Source of the DNA: DASQPA01 sp963756455
GTDB taxonomy: Bacteria > Acidobacteriota > Thermoanaerobaculia > Multivoradales > UBA5704
Direction of reading: 5' to 3'
DNA: 64,000 nucleotides
Assembly: GCA_963756455.1 (NCBI GenBank)
Contig: CAVWNC010000003.1
Span: 1,674,001 to 1,738,000, forward strand
This document shows, one piece after another, positions 42,673 to 50,993 of this stretch. The translations under genes and the position numbers were made by a program. Under the pieces are notes generated by a model, which had not been told where the DNA came from, searched no databases, and saw only the letters and a program-made list of their open reading frames with translations. Numbering within the stretch: the stretch's first letter is position 1; each line of letters starts with the position of its first letter.

Positions 42673-43803
42673 ATGCTGACCGACCGTCGCGCCGACTTTC
42701 ACGACTTTTCCGGGATCACCTACCTGAACTGCGCCACCCAGGGCCCCATGCCACGGGTGGCGACCGCCGCGGTCGAGGCGGCGCTCGACCTGAAGCGCGC
42801 CCCGTACCGCATCCGCGAGGCGGACTACTTCCTCTACCCGGACCGCTACCGGGCCGCCATCGCCGGTCTCCTCGGCGCCCGTCCCGAGGACGTCGCGGTC
42901 ACCGACTCGACGACCGCCGGGCTCACGCTGCTGGTCAACGGCCTCGACTGGACGGCCGGCGACGAGGTGGTGATCCCCGCCGGGACCTTCCCCGCCAACC
43001 GCTTCCCCTGGCATTCGCTCGAACGCCGCGGGGTGCGGGTGGTGAGCGTCCCCGAGCTGCCGGACGGCCGCACGGTCGAACGCTTCGCGGCCGCGCTCTC
43101 GCCGCGCACCCGGGTGGTCTCGGTCGGCTGGGTGAGCTACAGCCGCGGCCTGCGCTATGACCTGGCCGGCCTCGGGGAGCTCTGCCGGGAGCGCGGCATC
43201 CTCTTCGCCATCGACGGCACGCAAGGGATCGGCGGGCTCGACTTCGATCTCGCCCGTACCCCCTGCGACCTCCTCGCCTGCTCGGGCTACAAGTGGATGC
43301 TCGGCCCCTATGGCCTGGGGTTCGCCTGTTTGACCCCCGAGCTTTCCGAGCGGCTCGTGCCGGCGAACATCAACTGGATGGCGATCCGCGGGGCGGAGGA
43401 CTTCAACCGTCTCGCCGAACGCGACCTGGAGCTGGTCCCCGGCGCCCGCCGCTTCGACCGCAACGAGGCGGCGAGCTTTTTCGACACCGCGGGAGCCACC
43501 GCCGCCGCCCTCTATCTGGCGGAGGTGACCCCGAAGGCGGTCGAGACGCACGTCCGCACCCTGCTCGACCGCCTGGTCGCCGGGCTACCGAAGGGCTTCC
43601 GCGCCGTCTCCGCCCTGGAGCCCGCCCTGCGCTCGAACCTCCTCTCGATCGCCGCCCTCACCCCCGAGGCCACCCGGATCGCCTTCGACCGCTTGGTCGA
43701 AGCCGGAATCCGTCCCAGCCTCCGCGAGGAGGCGATCCGGTTCGCCCCCCACGTCTACAACACGGAGGGGGAGATCGACCGGGTGCTGGAGCTGTTGGGG
43801 TAG
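42673..43803 (+). CDS. class V aminotransferase / cysteine-desulfurase-like PLP enzyme
   Basis: A 376-residue PLP enzyme of fold type I, class V. Visible are YLNCATQGPMPRV at the N-terminus, TDSTTAGLTLLVNG, the pyridine-binding DGTQGIGGLDFDL near residue 185, and the Schiff-base lysine in CSGYKWMLGPYGLGF near residue 208. The C-terminal domain ends with FAPHVYNTEGEIDRVLEL. No cysteine-rich desulfurase loop is evident, so a transaminase or isopenicillin-N-epimerase-like role is more likely than sulfur transfer. Start ATG 42673. Confidence 0.9.
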   Translation: MLTDRRADFHDFSGITYLNCATQGPMPRVATAAVEAALDLKRAPYRIREADYFLYPDRYRAAIAGLLGARPEDVAVTDSTTAGLTLLVNGLDWTAGDEVVIPAGTFPANRFPWHSLERRGVRVVSVPELPDGRTVERFAAALSPRTRVVSVGWVSYSRGLRYDLAGLGELCRERGILFAIDGTQGIGGLDFDLARTPCDLLACSGYKWMLGPYGLGFACLTPELSERLVPANINWMAIRGAEDFNRLAERDLELVPGARRFDRNEAASFFDTAGATAAALYLAEVTPKAVETHVRTLLDRLVAGLPKGFRAVSALEPALRSNLLSIAALTPEATRIAFDRLVEAGIRPSLREEAIRFAPHVYNTEGEIDRVLELLG

Positions 43804-43817
43804 GAGACCCGTCGAAT

Positions 43818-43878
43818 CTGTAGGGGCACCCCCCTGTGGGTGCCTGGAGGGAGGGCGGCCACCGGGGGGCCGCCTACG
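43818..43878. repeat. palindromic REP-like intergenic repeat
   Basis: Two adjacent hairpins: GGCACCC (43825-43831) with GGGTGCC (43838-43844), and GGCGGCC (43854-43860) with GGCCGCC (43868-43874). The flanks GTAGGGG and CCTACGG are complementary-like, the usual look of the GTAGGGG-type REP elements of many bacterial genomes. There is no T-run, so it is not an obvious intrinsic terminator. It sits between the aminotransferase gene and vapBC. Confidence 0.6.
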
Positions 43879-43928
43879 GAGCGCAGCTCCGGATTGACTG
43901 CCGCGGTGGCTCCGTGCATGATCCGTGT

Positions 43929-44162
43929 ATGGCAGTCAAGACCATTACGATCGACCTTGAAGCGTACCAGCTGCTTTCCCGATGGAAGAGGGGGGGGCAG
44001 TCTTTTTCCCAGGTGATCAAGGAACATTTCGCGGGAGAAAAAACGGGGAGAGATCTCAAGCTGGCGCTTCGGGACATCCATCTCTCGGCGGAGGCTCTGG
44101 ATGCCATCGACGCGCAAGTCAAGGCGCGTGAGACCGATCTCGCGAACGCTCCCGAGCTGTGA
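43929..44162 (+). CDS. VapB-type antitoxin
   Basis: A 77-residue antitoxin of the DUF217/VapB kind: MAVKTITIDLEAYQLLSRWKR is the N-terminal ribbon-helix-like DNA-binding part with SFSQVIKEHF, and the acidic C-terminal helix (LSAEALDAIDAQVKARETD) should wrap the toxin. It overlaps the PIN toxin gene by four bases (GTGA). Start is the ATG at 43929. Composition is less GC-biased than neighbours. Confidence 0.85.
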   Translation: MAVKTITIDLEAYQLLSRWKRGGQSFSQVIKEHFAGEKTGRDLKLALRDIHLSAEALDAIDAQVKARETDLANAPEL

Positions 44163-44560
44163 TTCACCTCGATACGACGTTTTTGGTGGACTTGCTCAGG
44201 GAATCACGCAAGGGTTCAGGTCCGGCGACAGCCTTCCTCGATACGATCGAGGAACAGGGGCTTGCGATCAGTGTCCACGTACTTTGCGAGTTGTACGCAG
44301 GAGCCGAGCTCGCGAGCGATCCTCACCGCGAGAAGGAAGCGATCCAGCGGGCCTGTGGTGTGCTTCGGGTCCGCTACCCTGATGAAAAGGTCTCTGAGAT
44401 GTATGGTTACCTTCTGGCTCTCTTGAAGAGGAGCGGCCGAATGATCTCGACGATGGATCTCCTGATCGCCGCGGCTGCCCTCTCCGACGAGGCCCCCTTG
44501 GTAACCCGTAACCTCGACCATTTCTCACGAATACCAGAGCTTGCAGTGATGAGCTACTGA
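44159..44560 (+). CDS. VapC-type PIN-domain toxin
   Basis: A 133-residue PIN-domain ribonuclease. The acidic active site is present: Asp in MIHLDTTFLVDLL (residue 5), Glu in VHVLCELYAGAE near residue 43, and Asp residues in ISTMDLLIAAAAL and VTRNLDHFSRI near residues 99 and 118. VapC enzymes cut tRNA or rRNA when freed from the antitoxin. Start is the GTG at 44159, overlapping vapB; mscL follows 43 bases later. Confidence 0.92.
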   Translation: MIHLDTTFLVDLLRESRKGSGPATAFLDTIEEQGLAISVHVLCELYAGAELASDPHREKEAIQRACGVLRVRYPDEKVSEMYGYLLALLKRSGRMISTMDLLIAAAALSDEAPLVTRNLDHFSRIPELAVMSY

Positions 44561-44603
44561 TCTCCGTTGGACCCCATAAGACACGAGTCAAGGAGGATCC
44601 ACC

Positions 44604-45044
44604 ATGCTCAAGGAATTCAAGGAATTCGCCCTCAAAGGCAACGTCCTCGATCTGGCGATCGGCGTCATCATCGGTGCCGCGTTCGGGAAGATCGTCACCT
44701 CGCTCGTCGAGGACATCCTCATGCCGCCTCTGGGGATGCTCCTGGGGAAGGTGGACTTCTCAAACCTCTACATCAATCTTTCGGACAAGGTCTATCCCTC
44801 CCTCGCCGAGGCCAAGAAGGCGGGCGCGGCGACGATCAACTACGGCCTCTTCTTGAACAACGTCCTGAGCTTCCTGATCGTCGCCTTCGTCGTCTTCCTG
44901 GTCGTCCGCCAGGTCAACCGGCTGAAGCGCCAGCCGGCTCCGGCGGTGCCCAACACCCGGGAGTGCCCCTACTGCGCGAGCATGATCGCGCTCAAGGCGA
45001 CGCGCTGTCCCCAGTGCACGTCCGATCTGTCCGGGAAGCCCTGA
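44604..45044 (+). CDS. mscL: large-conductance mechanosensitive channel MscL with C-terminal zinc ribbon
   Basis: A 146-residue MscL. The amphipathic N-terminus MLKEFKEFALKGN leads into TM1 (DLAIGVIIGAAFGKIVTSLV) with the pore-lining hydrophobic constriction, a periplasmic loop and TM2 (LNNVLSFLIVAFVVFLVVRQ). The cytoplasmic end differs from E. coli: instead of only a helical bundle it has CPYC-x12-CPQC, a treble-clef/zinc-ribbon pair at residues about 114-134. The channel opens under membrane tension on osmotic downshock. ATG 44604 follows AAGGAGGATCC. Confidence 0.95.
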   Translation: MLKEFKEFALKGNVLDLAIGVIIGAAFGKIVTSLVEDILMPPLGMLLGKVDFSNLYINLSDKVYPSLAEAKKAGAATINYGLFLNNVLSFLIVAFVVFLVVRQVNRLKRQPAPAVPNTRECPYCASMIALKATRCPQCTSDLSGKP

Positions 45045-45056
45045 AGCGGTAGGAAG

Positions 45057-46517
45057 TCAGCCGCGGGTCCCGGCGGCGTTCGCGGCCCGCCTTACCAGGT
45101 GCTCGATCGAGCTCGCGTAGTAGGAGAGGACCCGCATCTCCTCCGGACGGGCGGCGTAGAGGCCATCCACTTCGTCGACCAGGTGGCGGAGGGTGAGCAT
45201 CCGGAGGCCGGCGTCGATCGCGTAGTCCTGGTCCTGGCGCGGCAGGTAGACGTGGGCGCCGCTCGCGCGGAGCTGCTCCATGAGGGCGAAGGCGTCGGCC
45301 TTCACCTCGAGCTCGGAGAGCCGTTCTCCCGGGTGGCTTAAGAAGACGGTCGCGACGAGCGGCACCGGCACCACCGGGATCGAGCGGCCGATGGCGGTCA
45401 TCAGCTCCGCGGCGAGCTCCCCCAGGTGCCGGAAGCGCTCCTCCTTCTCCATCGTCCGGAAGTCCAGCCGGCGCTCGGCGAGCCAGGCCTTGCTCGACAG
45501 CGGGCTGCCGAAATCGACACACGCGTAGCCCAGGCGGTGCCAGCGGCTCCGCGCCATGAGAGACAGGTTGCGGAAGGTGAAGCGGAGAGTCGTCGTGACC
45601 GCCCGCAGGCGGCCGGGCCGCGGGGGCCTCTCCGCGGAACCGGCGGTGGGGGTCGGGACGTCGAGGAGCAGCGTCCGGTCCTCCAGCACCCGGTCGTAGT
45701 TGATCCCCACCGGGATGAAGACGAGATCGCGCTCGCCCGCCGGATCGAAGCCGCGCAGCATGTAATCGAGGAGGCCGAGCTTGGGTGGCCGCAGGCGTCC
45801 GTCGCGCGACAGCCCTCCCTCGGGGTAGACCGCCTGGGTCACCCCGCCCGCCGTGGCCATGGCGATGTAGCGCTCCAAAACCCGCCGGTAGAGCGGATCG
45901 CCCGAGCTGCGGCGGACGAAATAGGCGCCGAGGGTACGGATGAGGGTCTGGAGGGGCCAGATGCGCGCCCACTCGCCCACCGCGTAGGAGAGGGCGGTGC
46001 GGTCGGCCGCCAGGTAGGCGACCAGGATGTAATCCATGTTGCTCCGGTGGTTCATCAGGAAGACCACCGCCGCCTGGGGGTCGACGGCGGCGAGCCCCGC
46101 CTCGTCCGCATAGCCCAGACGCACCCGATAGAGCAGCCGAGCGACACTTTTCGCCAGCCGATAGCCGATGCGGAAGTAGGCGTAGGCGTTGAACGACGGG
46201 ACGATCTCCCGGGCGTAGCGGTCGACCCGCGCGAGGACGACCTCACGCGGCATCCCCGCCGTCTTCGCGTGCTCCTCTACCGCCTCCAAGACCTTGGGGT
46301 CGTACTTCAGACGGTCGATCAGCACCTGGCGCTTGGTCCGCTGGAAGGGCTTGATCTCCAGGGAGAGCCGGGTGTTGAGCTCGTCGATGACCCGGTTGAC
46401 CCGCCGGCTTAGGACCCAGCGCACGCTGGGAACGAGGAGACGATCGAGGGCCGCCCAGGCCGCGAGGAGGAGGAGGAGGACGGCCAGCCAGAGGGGAAGG
46501 CTGATGCTTCGCGTCAT
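45057..46517 (-). CDS. PlsB-like glycerol-3-phosphate acyltransferase
   Basis: A 486-residue membrane-associated acyltransferase. An N-terminal hydrophobic helix (about residues 7-25) precedes a helical region, then the catalytic domain with NHRSNMDYILVAYL near residue 155 (HX4D) and YPEGGLSRDGRLR near residue 230, corresponding to motifs I and III of glycerol-3-phosphate acyltransferases. The length is intermediate between short PlsC and long PlsB proteins. The FEGTRSRTG-type motif is replaced by YPEGGLSRDG, as in PlsB/DHAPAT. It likely makes lysophosphatidic acid. A plsC-type gene is at 5755. Confidence 0.87.
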   Translation of the reverse strand: MTRSISLPLWLAVLLLLLAAWAALDRLLVPSVRWVLSRRVNRVIDELNTRLSLEIKPFQRTKRQVLIDRLKYDPKVLEAVEEHAKTAGMPREVVLARVDRYAREIVPSFNAYAYFRIGYRLAKSVARLLYRVRLGYADEAGLAAVDPQAAVVFLMNHRSNMDYILVAYLAADRTALSYAVGEWARIWPLQTLIRTLGAYFVRRSSGDPLYRRVLERYIAMATAGGVTQAVYPEGGLSRDGRLRPPKLGLLDYMLRGFDPAGERDLVFIPVGINYDRVLEDRTLLLDVPTPTAGSAERPPRPGRLRAVTTTLRFTFRNLSLMARSRWHRLGYACVDFGSPLSSKAWLAERRLDFRTMEKEERFRHLGELAAELMTAIGRSIPVVPVPLVATVFLSHPGERLSELEVKADAFALMEQLRASGAHVYLPRQDQDYAIDAGLRMLTLRHLVDEVDGLYAARPEEMRVLSYYASSIEHLVRRAANAAGTRG

Positions 46518-46653
46518 AGGGGATGGGGATGATAGCAGCAGTGGCTAAAACCGGCGGGATCGATGTCTAATAGCTTTAGATAGATCTTGATCTCTCCGGT
46601 AGCTGGGCGACCGTGGTGGCCGAACCCGGACCTGCCGGCCAAGAGGAGGCAAC

Positions 46654-46887
46654 ATGACGTCCATCCTTTCTCTGCGTCGTTTCCTGTCGATCCTGGTGAT
46701 GGCGGTCAGCTTGAGCCTGGTGGGCCTGGCGCCGGTGGCCGCGGCTCGCGTCCAGGCGCCAGCCCATCACCGGAGGGTCCCCTCCTCCGGGACGTTCGGG
46801 GATTCTCCCCTCGCTCCCCTGTGGCACGTCCTGCACTCCATGTGGGCGGCCGTGGGCTCCAGCATGGACCCCCTCGGTATCCATTGA
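46654..46887 (+). CDS. small secreted peptide beside a TPR protein gene
   Basis: A 77-residue product starting at ATG 46654 behind AAGAGGAGG. Residues 1-31 are a clear signal peptide (SLRRFLSILVMAVSLSLVGLAPVAAA). The 46-residue mature part has basic residues, then LWHVLHSMWAAVGSSMDPLG. The Trp-containing hydrophobic stretch followed by x-D-P-x-G resembles the region before the first repeat of the secreted Cys-repeat protein at 54732. I do not know the family. A hairpin with a T-run follows the stop codon, and a TPR protein gene begins 115 bases downstream. A secreted signal or modified peptide is possible but unproven. Confidence 0.7.
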   Translation: MTSILSLRRFLSILVMAVSLSLVGLAPVAAARVQAPAHHRRVPSSGTFGDSPLAPLWHVLHSMWAAVGSSMDPLGIH

Positions 46888-46922
46888 GCGGGCTGCCGGC
46901 CCGCTCCCGAGCCCACTTTTTT
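46886..46922 (+). terminator. candidate intrinsic terminator
   Basis: GAGCGGGC (46886-46893), loop TGCCG, GCCCGCTC (46899-46906) form a perfect 8-base-pair stem starting on the stop codon of the small secreted peptide gene. Ten bases later comes TTTTTT (46917-46922). A further outer pairing of GTGGGCTC (inside the gene end) with GAGCCCAC directly before the T-run may bring the stem up to the T-run. Confidence 0.6.
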
Positions 46923-47002
46923 GAGCAATCGGGGGCGGGCATTTTCTTTGTCACGAAAGGAGGGCCAGCGGCAACTGTATTGAGAGAGAGAGGGAGAGTG
47001 CC

Positions 47003-48367
47003 ATGCCCATCATCCATCCCCGGCCGGATCTCGCCCGGGAGCTCACCACCCGGATGTCCGAGGAGGAACGGAAGCTCCTGCGCCACGCGGTCGAATGCCC
47101 GGCCTGCCGCGGGCTCTTCCTCGGTTTCCTCGAAGCGGAGAAGGACCAGGGAACGCGCGGCCGGGTTCTCCTCTGGCCGATCGGCGGTTCTCGCGAGCGC
47201 GACTACACCGAGGCCATCGACTGCGTCCTGGCGCGCACCCAGGGACGGTTCGCCGGCATCCGCCGCGAGCAGGCCGAAGCGCCGGCCCGGGTGGCCGAGA
47301 TCCTCCGCCACCCGCCCGCCCGCCGGGGGGTGCTGGTGCAGAACAGCGAGCGCTTCTGGAGCCTCGCGGTCGTCGACCAGCTGCTCCGCGCGAGCCGCGA
47401 AGAGGCCTCCGGCTCTCCCCAGGCGGGCGAGGAGATCGCGCTCCTCGCCGGGGAGGTGCTGGACCGGCTGGAGGTGGAGGAGGTGGGCGCGCTCCTCCTG
47501 GCCGACGCCCGGGCCCGCTGCCAGCTCGCCATCGGCAACGCCCGGCGCATCGCCTGCGACCTGCGCGGTGCCGAAGAGGCCTTCGCCCGCGCCGAGGAGC
47601 ACCTGCGCCAGGGCAGCCGCGACCGGCTGGAACGCGCCCGCTTGCACCAGTACCGGGCCTCTCTCCGCCTCGCCCAGCGCCGCTTCGGCGAGGCGGCGAG
47701 CCTGCTCGACCGCGCCATCGCCGTCTACCGGCGTGCCGGCGAGGCGCAATGGGCCGGCGAGGCGATCGTCGCCCGCGCCTTCGCCGAGAAGGAGATCGGT
47801 TTTCCGGAGCGGGCGATCGAGCTCCTGCGCGAGGCGCGCCGCCTGATCGAGCCGGCGGCCGACCCTCGCCTCGCCCTCTGCGTCCATCACAACCTGATCG
47901 ACTGGCTGACCGACGCCGGCCGCGCCCTGGAGGCCCAGCGGCTGATGGCGCGGAGCGCCGACGTCTACCGCCGGTTCGACGACCCGCCGACCGTCCTCAG
48001 ACGGCTCTGGGTACAGGGGAAGATCGCCCGCGGCTTGGGCCAGCTGGAGGAGTCCGCCCGTCTCTTCTCCCGCGTGCGGGAGGGCTGGATCGAGCTCGGC
48101 ATCGGTTACGAGGCCGCGGTGGCCGCTCTCGATCTAGCCGGGGTCGCGGCCCAGCTCGGCCGCACGGCCGAGGTCAAACGCCTGGCCGAGGAGATGCTCC
48201 CCATCTTCCGCTCGCGCGACATCCAGCGCGAGGCGATCGCCGCCCTCATCATGTTCCAGGGCGCCGCCGACGACGAACGGGCGACCCTCTCCCTGGTCGA
48301 CGCGCTCTCCTCCTACCTGCGCCGGTCGGCGGGCGAGGTCGGGTTGCCGTTCGAGCCCCGCCGGTAG
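47003..48367 (+). CDS. TPR-repeat protein with N-terminal HxxxCxxC motif
   Basis: A 454-residue cytoplasmic protein. The N-terminus contains HAVECPAC (His28-x3-Cys32-x2-Cys35), the zinc-binding arrangement of anti-sigma factors of the ZAS type. From about residue 120 to the end it is helical and TPR-like, with pairs such as ARCQLAIGNARRIACDLRGAEEAF and AIAVYRRAGEAQWAGEAIVARAF. Its last 90 residues match those of the XRE-TPR protein at 55349 (GRTAEVKRLAEEMLPIFRS and REAIAALIMFQ, compared with GRTAEVKRLSGQMVAVFRA and REALAAVILFQ). No HTH is visible. Start ATG 47003. A regulatory or peptide-sensing role with the upstream secreted peptide is inferred. Confidence 0.8.
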   Translation: MPIIHPRPDLARELTTRMSEEERKLLRHAVECPACRGLFLGFLEAEKDQGTRGRVLLWPIGGSRERDYTEAIDCVLARTQGRFAGIRREQAEAPARVAEILRHPPARRGVLVQNSERFWSLAVVDQLLRASREEASGSPQAGEEIALLAGEVLDRLEVEEVGALLLADARARCQLAIGNARRIACDLRGAEEAFARAEEHLRQGSRDRLERARLHQYRASLRLAQRRFGEAASLLDRAIAVYRRAGEAQWAGEAIVARAFAEKEIGFPERAIELLREARRLIEPAADPRLALCVHHNLIDWLTDAGRALEAQRLMARSADVYRRFDDPPTVLRRLWVQGKIARGLGQLEESARLFSRVREGWIELGIGYEAAVAALDLAGVAAQLGRTAEVKRLAEEMLPIFRSRDIQREAIAALIMFQGAADDERATLSLVDALSSYLRRSAGEVGLPFEPRR

Positions 48368-50206
48368 GCCGGTCGCACCGCGAAGCCGCGGAGCGCCGCC
48401 CGGGCTGCCCGACTCTGGTAGTCCGCCTCCGTTAGCCGGGCGCGCAGCCGGTCGGCGACCGGCAGGACCATCGGCAGGGCCGGCCAGGCGAAGACCTCCC
48501 CGGTCGCCGCGTCGACCACCCGCCCCTCCTCGACCGTCGTCGTCGCCACCGCCAGAGGGAACGGGGCGAGGGCCGCCTGAAGCGCGCGGAAGAGCCCCTC
48601 GTGCTCGGGGGAGAGGAAGGCGAGGAGGCGCCGGCCCTGCGCCGCCGTGTGGTAGTGGGCGGGGACGAAGAGCACGCCGTCCAGGTGCAGGCGCTCGCAG
48701 GCGACGACCATCAGGGCCATCAGGTCGGAGAGCAGGCCGAGCCCCGGGAAGCGCTGGCCGGGGAGGCGCGGGCGTTCGGCGGTGAAGTGGGCGCCGGGGT
48801 CCTGGAGGAGGAGCCACTCGATCCGCAGGAGAGCCATCTCCGGCACCGCGCCGCGATCGATCCGGGCGCGCAGCTCGATCAGCGGCTCGGGGACGCCTAA
48901 GGCCCGCAGGCGGATGGTCTCGCCCCCCGGGTTGTCGAGCTCCAGGTCGAGCGCCAGGCGCGGAAAGCCGCGGGCGCGAATGCGGTCGAGGAGGCCGGAG
49001 CGTTCGAGGGCGAGTTCCAGGCCCTGGGGGGTGTAGAAGCCGAGGAAGCGGGTCCGGGCGCGCATGCCGCCGACCGCCGCCAGATCCTCCGCGGTGAGGC
49101 TCCAGTCGTCGGAGGTCTCGCCGGGAGCCCCGTCGCCGGTCAGCTCGTGAGCCGCGGTGCGCGCCGCGGCGGCCCGGTAGCGGGCGAGGGTCATCTCCTC
49201 CGCGGAGGGCGGATCGACGGTGCGGCCGGAGATCAGCCAGGCGAAGGCGCGGGCGCTGTAGGTCCAGGCCTGGTGTCCATAGCCGCCGGCGAGGACGATG
49301 GCGAGCGGTATCCTCCGGCCGCGCCTCCCCTTCCGGCCGCCGCGCACCTGCTCGACGACGAAGCGATCGCGCGCCAGCATCCCGGCGGGGGTGATCCGCC
49401 AGTCGCCGATCTCGTCGTCCCGCGCCGGGTCGCAGCCGGCGAGATAGACGACGAGCCCCGGCTGGACGCTCGCGAGGAGCGGCGGCAGGTGCGCCTCGAT
49501 CGCCGCCAGGTACGCCGCGTCCTCGACCCCGCCGCCCATCTCGACGACCGTCGAGCCGGGGGAGACCACCGCGGCCGTCGTCTGGTTGTGGATCGACAGC
49601 ACGTGGACGCTGGGATCGTCGGCGAAGATCGTCCGGGTGCCGTCGCCGTCGTGGAGGTCCAGGTCGACGACGAGGACCGGCGCCGTGAACCCCCCCAGGC
49701 GCAGCTCGCGGAGGGCGACCGCCACGTCGTTCCACAGGCAGAAGCGCTCGCCATGGTCGGCAAAGGCGTGGTGGAGGCCGCCGCCGAGGTTGATGGCGAT
49801 GCCGCGCGTGAGCGCGAGCCGGGTGGCGAGGACGGTCCCTCCCACCATGAGGCGCTGGGCCTCCAGGATGCGGTCGGGCAGCGGGTCCGGGAGGTCGATC
49901 CCGACGATCCGGAGGAGGGCGCCGGTCGCCAAGAGCGAGTCGATGTACGCCTCGGTGTGGACCTCCCGGAGCTGGCGATAGGTGGCGGCCTCGGGGGCGT
50001 GCAGGCGGCGCTTCGAGGTGAGGCCCAAATCGGTCAGAAAGGCGAGGATGCGCTCGCCGCGCTCCGGAATCCATGGCCCTCCCGGGGAGCTCGATCTGGT
50101 AGCGCCGGCTGTAGATCAGCTCGACCGCCACCCGCCCGAGACCGGGAAGCCGCCGCCGGGCGCGCTGGCGCCACGACGGGGATGGGGACTGAGGGGGGAC
50201 GGCCAT
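48313..50206 (-). pseudogene. histone deacetylase-like (AcuC/HDAC) protein gene with an N-terminal frameshift
   Basis: Codes for a class-I/II HDAC-superfamily zinc hydrolase of about 630 residues. The N-terminal part, from ATG 50206, contains LIYSRRYQIELPGRA and then loses frame at 50071-50080; the rest, starting GLTSKRRLHAPEAATYRQ, is open from 50028 to 48313. Dropping one base in CCATGG there would join them as GRAWIPERGERILAFLTDLGLTS. HDAC motifs in the body are complete: GGGLHHAFADHGERFCLWND, DLDLHDGDGT and GGYGHQ. The C-terminal third is an extension I do not recognise. Its 3' end overlaps the TPR gene by 55 bases on the opposite strand. A sequence error is as likely as a mutation. Confidence 0.8.
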
Positions 50207-50238
50207 GGAGTTCTTAGTTGAAGATCTAGAGTTGAGGA

Positions 50239-50547
50239 TCAGCGGAGGGTGACCCAGGTCGCGCCCCAGCCGCCGGCCTCGGCCGGAGCATCGCCCATCT
50301 CGACCACCCGGGGATCGCGGGCCAAGAGGGTGCGGACCGTCTGCCGCTGCACCCCGATGCCACGGCCATGGATGATCCGCACCTGGCGGAAGCCCTTCTC
50401 ATAGGCCGCGTCGAGCCAGGTGCGGACGACGTCCTTCACCTCCCGCGGCGGAAAGCTGTGGAGGTCGAGCACGTCGGTGATCGGCAGCTCGACGGGCGCC
50501 CCCGGCTCCCAGGGCTTGTTTTCGGCTGGTTCGGCTGGTTCGGCCAT
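50239..50547 (-). CDS. Smr domain protein
   Basis: A 102-residue stand-alone Smr (MutS2-related) domain. After a Pro/Glu-rich start it has DVLDLHSFPPREVKDVV, the RIIHGRGIGVQRQTV loop and a C-terminal GGWGATWVTL, the three elements of Smr domains. These are nucleases or RNA-binding modules; isolated Smr proteins have little studied roles. It starts at ATG 50547, on the same strand as and upstream of the HDAC-like gene. Confidence 0.92.
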   Translation of the reverse strand: MAEPAEPAENKPWEPGAPVELPITDVLDLHSFPPREVKDVVRTWLDAAYEKGFRQVRIIHGRGIGVQRQTVRTLLARDPRVVEMGDAPAEAGGWGATWVTLR

Positions 50548-50669
50548 GACCCCTCCCCTGAAGCCATTGTAGGGGCAACCGGCCGGAGGACGAAGCCGTT
50601 ACGGACCGCGCCGAAGCTGTTCGCGGAAAAGTCCTTATGGTATCCTTTAGCGCGCGAAGGAGACCGATT

Positions 50670-50993
50670 ATGCCGATACCGCACAAGGTTATCCATTTCT
50701 TTGGCCGCCTGCTCTTACTGATTCTGGCACTTGGCTTTACCTCTCGGCCTGCTGCCGCTCAGAATCTTTGCAGCGGACGCTGTCAAGTTCAACGAGGTGA
50801 AGTATTTTGCGGTTTGTCGACGTTCATTCATGTAACGTGCGTCGACCTTCCCTCGGGCTGCGCCGAGTTTTCCTGCCAGGCAGGTTTGCCGTCCGTGGCG
50901 AGCGCGCAAGCACCGCAGCTCTCATCCTCGCCTCTGGCAACACATACTGCACCCGTACAGGTTGAAGTCGTCAGGCTACATTCTCGAATTTGA
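50670..50993 (+). CDS. small Cys-rich exported protein
   Basis: A 107-residue product from ATG 50670 with GAAGGAGA upstream. Residues 1-30 are a signal peptide (FFGRLLLLILALGFTSRPAAA). The mature part begins QNLCSGRCQVQRGEVFCGL and has six cysteines (LCSGRC, VFCG, VTCVD, SGCAEFSC), enough for three disulfides, then a Ser/Ala/Val-rich tail. No family recognised. Its stop TGA overlaps the ATG of the next gene by one base (TGATG), so the two are probably translated together. The region is less GC-rich than its surroundings. Confidence 0.75.
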   Translation: MPIPHKVIHFFGRLLLLILALGFTSRPAAAQNLCSGRCQVQRGEVFCGLSTFIHVTCVDLPSGCAEFSCQAGLPSVASAQAPQLSSSPLATHTAPVQVEVVRLHSRI

